Positions 41,450 through 49,171 of a stretch of DNA of 64,000 bases are shown here, one piece after another. The position numbers and the translations under genes are program-made. The DNA lies in the NCBI GenBank assembly GCA_963716115.1, contig CAVQSZ010000030.1, positions 1 to 64,000 on the forward strand, written 5' to 3'. Origin of the DNA: AP-15 sp963716115 (GTDB lineage: Bacteria > Pseudomonadota > Alphaproteobacteria > ATCC43930 > CGMCC-115725). Numbering within the stretch: the first letter of the stretch is position 1; the number at the start of each line of letters is the position of its first letter. The notes beneath the pieces are model-generated. The model searched no databases and was not told the DNA's origin. It saw only the letters and a program-made list of their open reading frames with translations.

Positions 41450-42724
41450 ATGACGGCAGTCGACAACACAAAAAACATCCCATGGTGGAAGGAGCCCACC
41501 AAGGACCAGTGGTACGCGTTCGGGGCCGCGTGGATGGGCTGGACCCTGGACGCCTTCGACTTCACGATCTTTCTGTTGATCATGGTGCCGATCGCCGAGG
41601 AGTTCAAAGTCTCGCTGACCGACGTGGCGATCGTCTTCACCCTGACCCTGTGGATGCGGCTCGTCGGCGCCACGGCCTCGGGGTGGATGGCCGACCGGAT
41701 GGGGCGCAAGGGCCCGCTGATGATCTCGATCCTCGGCTACTCGATGTGCAACTTCATCGCCGGGTTCTCGCCGACCTTCTGGTTCCTGCTGCTGTTCCGC
41801 GCGCTGCTCGGCCTGTTTATGGGCGCGGAGTGGCCGGCCGGCGCCTCGCTGGCGATGGAGACCTGGCCGATGCGCTCGCGCGGCTTCATGAGCGGCGTGC
41901 TGCAAGGCTCCTGGGGGCTCGGCTTTCTGCTGTCGAGCCTGATCTACGGCCTCTTCTACAATTACATCGGCTGGCGCGGCATGCTGTGGGTCGGCATCCT
42001 CCCGGCGCTGGCCCTCGTCTACATCCGCTACTTTGTCAAGGAGCCCGCGGTGTGGGTCGAGAACCGCCGGCGTCAGCGGACCGAGCAGCGCGAGGTCAGG
42101 GTGCCGCTCTTAAAGATCTTCAAGCCCGGCATGCTCGGCAACACGTTGACCACCTGCTGGTTCCAGGCGGCCGGCTTTGTCACCTATTATTCGATCAACG
42201 CGCTGTTCGCGACCCATCTGCAGCATGATCTGAACCTGAGCCCGGCGCTGATCGCCACGCCGATCGCCTTCGCCAACATCCTGGTCTTTCTCGCCAGCTC
42301 GGGCTGGGGCTGGGTGTCGGACAAGATCGGCCGCCGCCCGGCGATGATCATCCCGGCGCTGTGCGCGATCCCGCTGGTGCCGATCTATCTGTTCTCGGGG
42401 AACTTCACCTGGGTCGTGATCGCCTTCATCGCGCAAGGGCTGTTTGCCGGCGGCGGCATGTACGGCCAGGTGCCGAGCTACCTGACCGAGCGGTTCCCGA
42501 CCGAGATCCGCGGCACCGCGACCGGCTTTTGCTATCATGTCGGCGCGATCCCCGGCGCGATGGTGCCGCCGATCCTGACCTTTTTCGCGATTACCTGGAA
42601 TATGGGCTTCGCGATCCCGATGCTGATCGGCACGCTGTTCGGGCTGGTGAATTTCATCCTGGCGGTGGCGGTCGGCCCGGAGACCAAGGGCACCGAGATG
42701 GTCCCCGACCTCGTCGTCGCGTAG
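41450..42724 (+). CDS. MFS transporter, sialate/lactate:H+ symporter (SHS) type
   Basis: 425 residues with twelve membrane segments. The signature DAFDFTIFLLIMVPIAEEF in helix 1, the loop 2-3 motif GWMADRMGRKGPLMISI, ALLGLFMGAEWPAGASLAME, and the second-half motif GWVSDKIGRRPAMIIP place it with NanT/JenA-like carboxylate symporters. Start at 41450 (MTAVDNTKNIPWWKEP) is preferred over 41438 because GGGGGCAGGA precedes it. It probably takes up a small organic acid with protons; the substrate is unknown. Flanked by gene debris on both sides. Confidence 0.93.
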   Translation: MTAVDNTKNIPWWKEPTKDQWYAFGAAWMGWTLDAFDFTIFLLIMVPIAEEFKVSLTDVAIVFTLTLWMRLVGATASGWMADRMGRKGPLMISILGYSMCNFIAGFSPTFWFLLLFRALLGLFMGAEWPAGASLAMETWPMRSRGFMSGVLQGSWGLGFLLSSLIYGLFYNYIGWRGMLWVGILPALALVYIRYFVKEPAVWVENRRRQRTEQREVRVPLLKIFKPGMLGNTLTTCWFQAAGFVTYYSINALFATHLQHDLNLSPALIATPIAFANILVFLASSGWGWVSDKIGRRPAMIIPALCAIPLVPIYLFSGNFTWVVIAFIAQGLFAGGGMYGQVPSYLTERFPTEIRGTATGFCYHVGAIPGAMVPPILTFFAITWNMGFAIPMLIGTLFGLVNFILAVAVGPETKGTEMVPDLVVA

Positions 42725-42725
42725 C

Positions 42726-43203
42726 GGTGAGGCTGCGCGGCAAAATCGACCCGTTCCGGATCACGGTCGGGTTCGCCATCCAGGGCGCGTTCGGCGGCGC
42801 GCTCTACCGCCAGTCCGGGCTACGCCATCCCGATGCTGGTCGGGACCGCCGCCGCCGTCCGTTGCCGGCTATTACGTGCTGAGCACGCCGGCGCCGGCCG
42901 ACGATGCGAAGGCGACGATCCTGATCGCCGCGCAGGAACTCGTGCTTCGCCGACAAGCCCGTCGCCGATGCCGCAGCGATGGCGCAAGACCTGGCTCGCA
43001 GCACCGGTCACGCGACACCCGAGCCCTCGCTCGCGACGATCGGCGGCCATCCCTTCGCCCGGGTCGCGGTCGGCGGCAGCCCGCATTCGCGCATCGTGCC
43101 CGCTACCGATATCCAATGCCATGCGGTGATCTTCACCTTCACCGGCGGCGACCCGGTCGAGCTGGAAAAGCTGGCGGCGAGCCTCGACCGGCTGTCGAAA
43201 TAG
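42726..43203 (+). pseudogene. Broken small gene of unknown function after the MFS gene
   Basis: A GTG at 42726, right after the MFS stop, opens RLRGKIDPFRITVGFAIQGA. After about 38 codons sense moves to other frames: YAIPMLVGTAAAV, then YYVLSTPAPADDAKATILIA, then FADKPVADAAAMAQDLARST and a convincing C-terminus (GHPFARVAVGGSPHSRIVPA, DIQCHAVIFTFTGG, LEKLAASLDRLSK) ending at 43203. At least three shifts are needed. The end resembles PsbP-like or lipid-transfer-like domains only loosely. It could be a decayed or poorly sequenced gene of about 159 residues. Confidence 0.4.
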
Positions 43204-43250
43204 CCGCCCGGCGGCGCGCACCAAGGCGCCGCCCGCCGGCAACGGCCTCG

Positions 43251-44687
43251 TCAGAGCGAGCGCAGGAAGTTCAACACATCCTGCTGCGACCAGGCCGGCA
43301 GCGCATTGAAATTGCCGATCACCGTGTTGGCCTCGGAGCCGGCGCTGGAATGGGCCCGGATCGCTTCCAGCAGGTCGTTGGTGCGGCCGTCGTGCAGAAA
43401 GAAGATGCGTTGCCCGACCCCCCACAGCGGCGCCGAGCGGAACTGATTTCCGGTGGCTTGGCCCTGGCTGACCTGATCCTGCAAGCCGACACCCATGTCG
43501 TGCAGCTCGAAGTCGCTGAACGGCGCGTAGGTCACGCTGCTCTGATCGGCAAAGCTCGACTGGGCGGTGGTGTGCCGGCTGATGTGGCAGAGATCGCAGC
43601 CGATATTGCCGAACGCCTGCTGCCCGCGGGCCACCGACGCCGCCGACACGCCGCTCGGCAAACCCGGTTTCGGCCCCGCCGACATCCGCATGAACGCCGC
43701 GAAATTGACGATGTCCGAGGCGTAGTCGGAGGCCGGGCTGTTGCTGATCCCGCTGTCGGCGAGGTTGGTCGCGTCCTCGGGCTGCCGATTGTACCGGCAG
43801 CCCGGATCGTCTTCGCGCTCGTTGGGAAACAGCTCGTTGGTGACGCCCAGCTCGACGTTGTAGGCTTCTCCCGAAAACATCAGCAGCGACTTGTTCTGCG
43901 CCTTCCAGCCGAAACGGGTGATGGTGCCGTCGTTGCCGCTGCGATTGAAATTGCCCGAGATGCCGCTGGCCCGACGCCGGCCGGAGAGCGCGGCGGCATC
44001 GTTCTCCAAATTCACGTCGGGCGTGTTTTCCACCAGACCCAGGCCGAAGACCGGGGTGGGGATGCGAAAGACGATGTTCCTCTGTCGGATCGCCTGCGCG
44101 AAATTCGGCTGGGCGATGGCGCAGCCCGGCGCGTCCGTGCGGCCGGCGATGACGAAGAGATCGTGCACGCCGCCATCGGCCGTGCCGTCCGGGTTGGCGA
44201 TGAAGCGAGCCTCCCGCACCGGGCCGTGCAAGGTGATGAAAGGGGGCACCGTGTTTTGCGCGCCACCCAATGTCGCTGCGGCCGGCTGCGGGTTGGTGGC
44301 CGGGCTGCTGCCGCCGACCGCCGGCTGCAAGTGGCAACCCGAGCAGCTGTTCAAGTTGAAGCGCGGCCCCAGTCCGATGCCGTTCAAGATCCCGGCAGGC
44401 GCATCGGCAATCGTGCCGGAAACCGAGTCGACCGCCTGAAACCGCGCTCGGGCGGCCTTGAAAAAGCTCTGCTCCGCCGCGCCGAGGCCGGGCAGCGGCC
44501 CTCCCGCCCCCGCGGCGCCGCCGCGCACGCCCGGATCGTGCGGGCCGCTCGTCGGGGGAAAGGGCGGCGATCCGCCGCCGTCGCGCGACGGCCGCTGCGC
44601 GACCGCGTGGCCGGCAAACAGGATCGGCGCACACACGGCGACAGCCGTTGCCCCGGCGATCAGCCGGAGCAGATATCGAGGCGACAT
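43251..44687 (-). CDS. Di-haem oxidoreductase (DUF1111 family)
   Basis: 478 residues with signal peptide (LLRLIAGATAVAVCAPILFA, cleavage near AVA). Two c-type haem sites: CSGCH in NLNSCSGCHLQPAVGG and CDLCH in GCDLCHISRHTT. Between them are the conserved GxGLxENTPD-like GLGLVENTPD and GRFGWKAQ-like TRFGWKAQ. Near the C-terminus HDMGVGL and LWGVGQRIFFLHDGR are typical. These periplasmic proteins are related to MauG and di-haem peroxidases; COG3488 has been called a thiol oxidoreductase without firm biochemistry. Single gene, no neighbour gives a substrate. Confidence 0.9.
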   Translation of the reverse strand: MSPRYLLRLIAGATAVAVCAPILFAGHAVAQRPSRDGGGSPPFPPTSGPHDPGVRGGAAGAGGPLPGLGAAEQSFFKAARARFQAVDSVSGTIADAPAGILNGIGLGPRFNLNSCSGCHLQPAVGGSSPATNPQPAAATLGGAQNTVPPFITLHGPVREARFIANPDGTADGGVHDLFVIAGRTDAPGCAIAQPNFAQAIRQRNIVFRIPTPVFGLGLVENTPDVNLENDAAALSGRRRASGISGNFNRSGNDGTITRFGWKAQNKSLLMFSGEAYNVELGVTNELFPNEREDDPGCRYNRQPEDATNLADSGISNSPASDYASDIVNFAAFMRMSAGPKPGLPSGVSAASVARGQQAFGNIGCDLCHISRHTTAQSSFADQSSVTYAPFSDFELHDMGVGLQDQVSQGQATGNQFRSAPLWGVGQRIFFLHDGRTNDLLEAIRAHSSAGSEANTVIGNFNALPAWSQQDVLNFLRSL

Positions 44688-44850
44688 TGGCGCGATTCCC
44701 CCTAACGATCGGCGCCGCTACGCTAACCCGCTTTGTCCGGGAGCCGCCTGGTACAAAATAGTGGCCGCAATACCGCATGCCGGCGCCCCGGCACGCCTCC
44801 GCCGCATCGCCGGTTTGCACATCGGGATTGCCCCCTTCGATATTGGGCCA

Positions 44851-44864
44851 GGGAACGCGTTCCC
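44851..44864. promoter_or_regulatory. 14-bp perfect palindrome GGGAACGCGTTCCC
   Basis: Lies about 150 bp upstream of the GMC oxidoreductase gene in a spacer (44688-45017) without any other gene. A perfect dyad of this size could be an operator. No cognate regulator is nearby. Confidence 0.3.
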
Positions 44865-45017
44865 GGATTGCCCGCGCCGACCGCGCCCGCTAGCCTGGGC
44901 CGCAATTCACGGCCAGGGATGGCGCCATGGCCGGCTTCGGTCGACGACGGCGGCAATTTGATCATCGGCAAGGCTGCCCGATAGCGCCGCTGCCCGGCGC
45001 CGCGGCGGGAGGGGAAG

Positions 45018-46650
45018 ATGAAGGCTGACTATGTGATCGTCGGCGCCGGCTCGGCCGGCTGCGTGCTGGCCAACCGGCTGACCGAGGACCCGCGCGTGCG
45101 CGTGCTGCTGATCGAGGCGGGCGGGCGCGACTGGAGCCCCTACATCCACGTCCCGGCGGGCTTTATGAAGATGCTCGACCATCCGACCCTGACCTGGGGC
45201 TACCATGCCGAGCCCGACCCGGGGACCGCGGGGCGCGCGATCCTCTATCCGCGCGGGCGCGTGCTGGGCGGCTCGTCCTCGATCAACGGGCTCATCTACG
45301 TCCGCGGCCAGCCCGAGGATTTCGACCATTGGGCGCAGCTCGGCAATCGCGGCTGGGGCTGGGACGAGGTGATGCCGTTCTTCAAGAAGGCGGAGAACTG
45401 GGAGGGCGGCGAGACCGAGGCTCGCGGCCGCGGCGGCCCGCTCTCTACCTCGAAGATGGACCGCTCGCCGCTCTGCGCGGCGGTCATCGAGGCCGGGCGG
45501 GAGATCGGCCTCGAATACCGCGAGGACGTGAACGACCTGCCGCCCGGCGCCGGCGACAGCATCGGCTGGTGCCAGCAGACGCGCGGCGGCCGACGGCGGG
45601 CCAGCACCGCGCGCACCTATCTGCGCCCGGCGTTGAAGCGGCCCAACCTCGAGCTGGTGACCAAGGCGCTGGTCCGCCGCATCGTCCTCGACGGCCGCCG
45701 CGCCGTCGCCGTCGAGTACGAGCGGGGCGGGACCGTCGAGCGCGCCGAGGCCGACCGCGAGGTGATCCTCTCCGCCGGGGCCGTCAACTCGCCGCATCTC
45801 TTGCAGCTTTCGGGGATCGGCGCGCCCGAGCGCCTGAGCCGCGTCGGCATCCCGGTGCAGCACGCGCTGCCGGGGGTCGGGCAGAACCTGCAGGACCATT
45901 ACATCGCCCGGGTCAGCTTCCCGGTCAGCGGCGCGGCCACCGTCAACGAGCGCTCGAGGGGCTTGCCGCTGGCCGGCGAGATCCTGCGCTACCTCGCCAC
46001 CGGGAAGGGCATGCTGACCTACAGCGCCTCGTTGGCCGCGGCCTCGGTCAAGGTGCTGGAGGAGTCGGCGACGCCCGACGTGCAATGCAGCATCGCACCC
46101 GGCAGCTTCAAGGACGGCCAGATCGGCGAGCTCGACGAGTTTCCCGGCATCACCGCCGGGGCCTGGCAGATGCGGCCGTTGTCGCGCGGCTATGTCGAAG
46201 CCAAATCCAACGATCCCCGCGAGGCGCCGGCGATCAATCCCCGCTATCTGAGCGAGCAGACCGATCGCCGCGCCGTCGTCGGCGGGCTCAAATTCGTCCG
46301 CCGGCTGTTCGCCGCCCCGGCGCTGGCCCGATATGTCGGCGCCGAGATCCTGCCCGGCGCGCAGCATCGAGAGCGACGACGAGCTTCTCGACTACGCGCG
46401 GCAGAAGGGCTCGACCGTCTACCACGCCACCTGCACCTGCAAGATGGGCGGCGACCAGATGGCGGTGGTCGACGACCGGCTGCGCGTCCACGGGCTCGAA
46501 GGGCTGCGCGTGATCGACGCCTCGGTGATGCCGAGCGTGACCTCGACCAACACCAACGCGCCGACGATCATGATCGCCGAGAAGGGGGCCGACATGATCC
46601 GCCGCGCCGCGCGCGACCGCGCCCCCGCGGCCGGCACGAGGGCCGCCTGA
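45018..46650 (+). CDS. GMC-family FAD oxidoreductase (choline dehydrogenase-like), one frameshift
   Basis: Corrected length about 544 residues. N-terminal FAD motif YVIVGAGSAGCVLANRL, the second GMC signature VLSAGAVNSPHLLQLSGIG-like ILSAGAVNSPHLLQLSGIGA, RGRVLGGSSSINGLIYVRG, and the C-terminal active-site part YHATCTCKMGG with the catalytic His and SVTSTNTNAPTIMIAEKGAD with the Asn. The frame shifts near 46364 (EILPGA then SIESDDELLDYAR). Start at 45018 follows GGGAGGGGAAG. It oxidises an alcohol to aldehyde with FAD; which alcohol is unknown. It converges on the glycosyltransferase pair. Confidence 0.93.
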
Positions 46651-46689
46651 ACGCGGGCTCGGCGCGCCGGTGTGCGCGGGCGGCCCCGC

Positions 46690-47277
46690 TCAGAAGCCGC
46701 GGCGCGGCGCGAGGCGGCGATAGGCCTCGCCGTCGTCGACGTCCTCGAGCCGGTCGACAAAGCCGATCTTGAGGGTGCGCGGCAAAAGGGCGAGCGTGTC
46801 GGCGAGCGCATCGGGGCTCGACCAGCGCACCCGCGCAAAGAGCCGGGACGGCAGCGGCCGGCGTCTTGCGCCGACGAGCCAGAAGCCGCCATCGGCGGCC
46901 GGGCCGAAGACCAGATCGTGCGCGCCGAGCAGGCGGAAGGCGGCGGCGATGTGACGACCGCTGAGCGCCGGGATGTCGGCGCCGACCAGCACCGCCGGCC
47001 CCGGCGGGCAGGCGGCGATCGCCCGACGCATGCGGACGCCCAAATCGCCGGGGCCTTGGCCGACGACCTCGACCGCGCGGGGCCAGGCCCGCGCCCGGTC
47101 CGGCGTCGCCGCGACCCGCAGCCGCCAGCGCCGGTCGCGGGCGAGGCGGCGCAGCAGCAGCGCGATCATCAGCCGCTCGAACCGCACCGCCGCGGCGTCG
47201 CCGATATCGCGGGCGAGCCGCCGCTTGCCGGCGCCGAGAGCGGGCGTCCGGGCGAACAGAATCAGGCGCGGCCGCAT
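46690..47277 (-). CDS. DUF2064 GT-A glycosyltransferase, rSAM/selenodomain-associated type 1 (TIGR04282)
   Basis: 195 residues. LILFARTPALGAGKRRLARD is the nucleotide-sugar-like start, then VEVVGQGPGDLGVRMRRAIA, the metal site VLVGADIPALSGRHI with Asp, and VFGPAADGGFWLVGARR, followed by VRWSSPDALADTL. These match TIGR04282. Its start codon overlaps the stop of the upstream TIGR04283 gene (TGATG), so translation is coupled. The pair is named after frequent linkage to an arsenosugar-type radical SAM protein; here a different radical SAM gene is next door. Confidence 0.88.
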   Translation of the reverse strand: MRPRLILFARTPALGAGKRRLARDIGDAAAVRFERLMIALLLRRLARDRRWRLRVAATPDRARAWPRAVEVVGQGPGDLGVRMRRAIAACPPGPAVLVGADIPALSGRHIAAAFRLLGAHDLVFGPAADGGFWLVGARRRPLPSRLFARVRWSSPDALADTLALLPRTLKIGFVDRLEDVDDGEAYRRLAPRRGF

Positions 47278-47993
47278 CAACCGTAGAGCCGTGCGATCCG
47301 GCTCGGCGGCACGCCGGCGAAATACAGCGACAGGCAGACGAGGTTGCGCAGCGGGCGGCGCCAATAGCCCTCGCGCCGGTAGCGCCGCGCCGAGGCGATC
47401 GAGCGCGCGCCGATGCGCGCCAGCCGCGCGCGCCCGAGCCGGCGCGCCAGAGCGACATCCTCCATCAGCGGGATCGCGGCGAAGCCGCCGACCGCATCAT
47501 AAAGCGAACGCGAGATCAGCAGCCCCTGGTCGCCGTACGGCAACGCCAAAGCCCGGCAGCGCCAGGCGACGATCCGCTCAAGCCGTCGCGCCGCCGCCGC
47601 CGGGTCGTCGAGCGCAAGGTCGAAATAGCCGGCCCGGCGATCCGCTCCCGCCGCCGCGATGAAGCATAGGGCGGCCTCCTCCCAGCCGTCTTCGAGACGG
47701 CAATCGGCGTGCAGGAACATCAGCCAGCCGCCCGACGACGCGGCGGCCCCGGCGGCGAGCTGGCTGCCGCGGCCCGGCGCGGCGGCGACGAGCTTCGCGC
47801 CGGCGCCGCGGACGATGGCGATGGTGTCGTCCCGCGAGCCGCCGTCGGCGACGACCACCTCGGCGACGATCGCGGCGCGGCGCAGCATCGCCAGCAGCGA
47901 CCCCAGGCCCTCGGCCGCGTTCAGGGTCGGGATGACCACCGAGATTTTATTTTGTTCTTGCAATGTTCCTATCTTGCGATAACATCGGGTCAT
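47277..47993 (-). CDS. GT2 glycosyltransferase, rSAM/selenodomain-associated type 2 (TIGR04283)
   Basis: About 238 residues from the ATG at 47993. The family core begins KISVVIPTLNAAEGLGSLLA; then VVVADGGSRDDTIAIVRGAG, GRGSQLAAGAAASSGGWLMF, the DxD-like HADCRLEDGWE and LPYGDQGLLISRSLYDAVGG with IPLMEDVALARRL. These fit TIGR04283. The only ATG (47993) overlaps that of the divergent radical SAM gene by two bases and puts the LexA-like box inside the coding region; a TTG at about 47960 would avoid part of this. Expected to add a sugar to a lipid or small molecule; acceptor unknown. Confidence 0.87.
   Translation of the reverse strand: MTRCYRKIGTLQEQNKISVVIPTLNAAEGLGSLLAMLRRAAIVAEVVVADGGSRDDTIAIVRGAGAKLVAAAPGRGSQLAAGAAASSGGWLMFLHADCRLEDGWEEAALCFIAAAGADRRAGYFDLALDDPAAAARRLERIVAWRCRALALPYGDQGLLISRSLYDAVGGFAAIPLMEDVALARRLGRARLARIGARSIASARRYRREGYWRRPLRNLVCLSLYFAGVPPSRIARLYG
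47954..47968 (+). promoter_or_regulatory. LexA-type SOS box GTTCTTGCAATGTTC
   Basis: A perfect match to the alphaproteobacterial LexA consensus GTTC-N7-GTTC, 23 bp upstream of the radical SAM start codon, inside the only AT-rich patch of the region. The match is seen; control by LexA is inference from the consensus and position. Confidence 0.6.
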
Positions 47994-49074
47994 GGATATG
48001 CCGGTCGCCCTATCGCCGCGCAAGGGACGCGGCGCCGTCAGCAACGACAGCGGGCGGTTTGAAGCCGAAAGACGCGAGGCGTTCGACGACGGCTGGGGCG
48101 CGGCCGAGGACGCGCCCCGGCCGGCGGCGACGACGCTCAGCGTCGACGCCACGCGCACGATCATCGCGCGCAACAATTCTCCGGATATCGGCTTCGACCG
48201 CTCGATCAACCCCTATCGCGGCTGCGAGCACGGCTGCATTTATTGCTACGCGCGCCCAAGCCACGCCTATCTCGGCCTGTCGCCCGGCCTCGATTTCGAG
48301 ACCCGGATCTTCTATAAGCCGCAGGCGGCGGCGCTGCTCGCCGCCGAGCTGGGCAAGAAGGGCTATTCCTGCCGGCCATTGGCGCTCGGCAGCAACACCG
48401 ACCCCTATCAGCCGGCCGAGCGCCGGCTCGGCGTCACCCGCGCGATCCTCGAGGTGCTGCGCGATTTTCGCCACCCGGTGACGATCGTCACCAAATCGGC
48501 CCTGATCCAGCGCGACATCGACATCCTCGCCGAGATGGCGGCCGAGCGGCTGGCGATCGTCACGGTGTCGCTGACGACCCTCGACCGCACGCTTGCGCGC
48601 AAGATGGAGCCGCGCGCCGCGGCGCCGCAAAGGCGGCTGGAGACGATCGCCGCGCTCGCCGCCGCCGGCGTCCCGACCGGGGTGCTGGCGGCGCCGATGA
48701 TCCCGGCGCTCAACGATTGCGAGATGGAGCTGCTGCTGGAGCAGGCGCGCGCCGCCGGCGCGGCTTGCGCCGGCTACACGATGCTGCGCCTGCCGCTCGA
48801 ATTGAAGGCGCTGTTCCGGGAATGGCTGGAAACCCACTTTCCCGACAAGGCCTCCCATGTCCTCTCGCTCGTCGCCCAGGCGCATGGCGGCCGGCTTTAC
48901 GATGCCGCGTGGTCGACGCGGATGGTCGGCCGCGGCCCCTATGCCGAGATGCTGGGGCTGCGCTTCGACCGCGCCTGCCGCAGGCTCGGCTTCGACCGGC
49001 GCACGACCGAGCCGCTCGACTCGACCCGTTTCCGCCCGCCGCCGCGCAAGGGGGACCAGCTCGCGCTGTTCTGA
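47992..49074 (+). CDS. PA0069-family radical SAM protein (COG1533, spore photoproduct lyase-like)
   Basis: 360 residues, start at 47992. The 4Fe-4S/SAM motif CEHGCIYC (CxxxCxxC) lies at about residue 83 after the family motif RSINPYRG; LALGSNTDPYQPAERRLGVT, VTIVTKSALIQRDIDIL and GVLAAPMIPALNDCEMELLL are the TIM-barrel strands. COG1533 includes spore photoproduct lyase, but the substrate of the PA0069 branch is not known. The protein ends KGDQLALF, which looks like a beta-sliding-clamp binding motif (QLxLF). Together with the upstream LexA-type box this hints at a DNA-damage role. The gene is intact and is not in an operon. Confidence 0.9.
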   Translation: MDMPVALSPRKGRGAVSNDSGRFEAERREAFDDGWGAAEDAPRPAATTLSVDATRTIIARNNSPDIGFDRSINPYRGCEHGCIYCYARPSHAYLGLSPGLDFETRIFYKPQAAALLAAELGKKGYSCRPLALGSNTDPYQPAERRLGVTRAILEVLRDFRHPVTIVTKSALIQRDIDILAEMAAERLAIVTVSLTTLDRTLARKMEPRAAAPQRRLETIAALAAAGVPTGVLAAPMIPALNDCEMELLLEQARAAGAACAGYTMLRLPLELKALFREWLETHFPDKASHVLSLVAQAHGGRLYDAAWSTRMVGRGPYAEMLGLRFDRACRRLGFDRRTTEPLDSTRFRPPPRKGDQLALF

Positions 49075-49171
49075 CAAAGGGAGGCGCCGGCGCGCGCTTC
49101 GCCGTTTGCGGATGCGGGCGGACGGCGAGTGTGGCACCCTCCCGCCGACACAGTCAGCGGGAGCAGACGCG

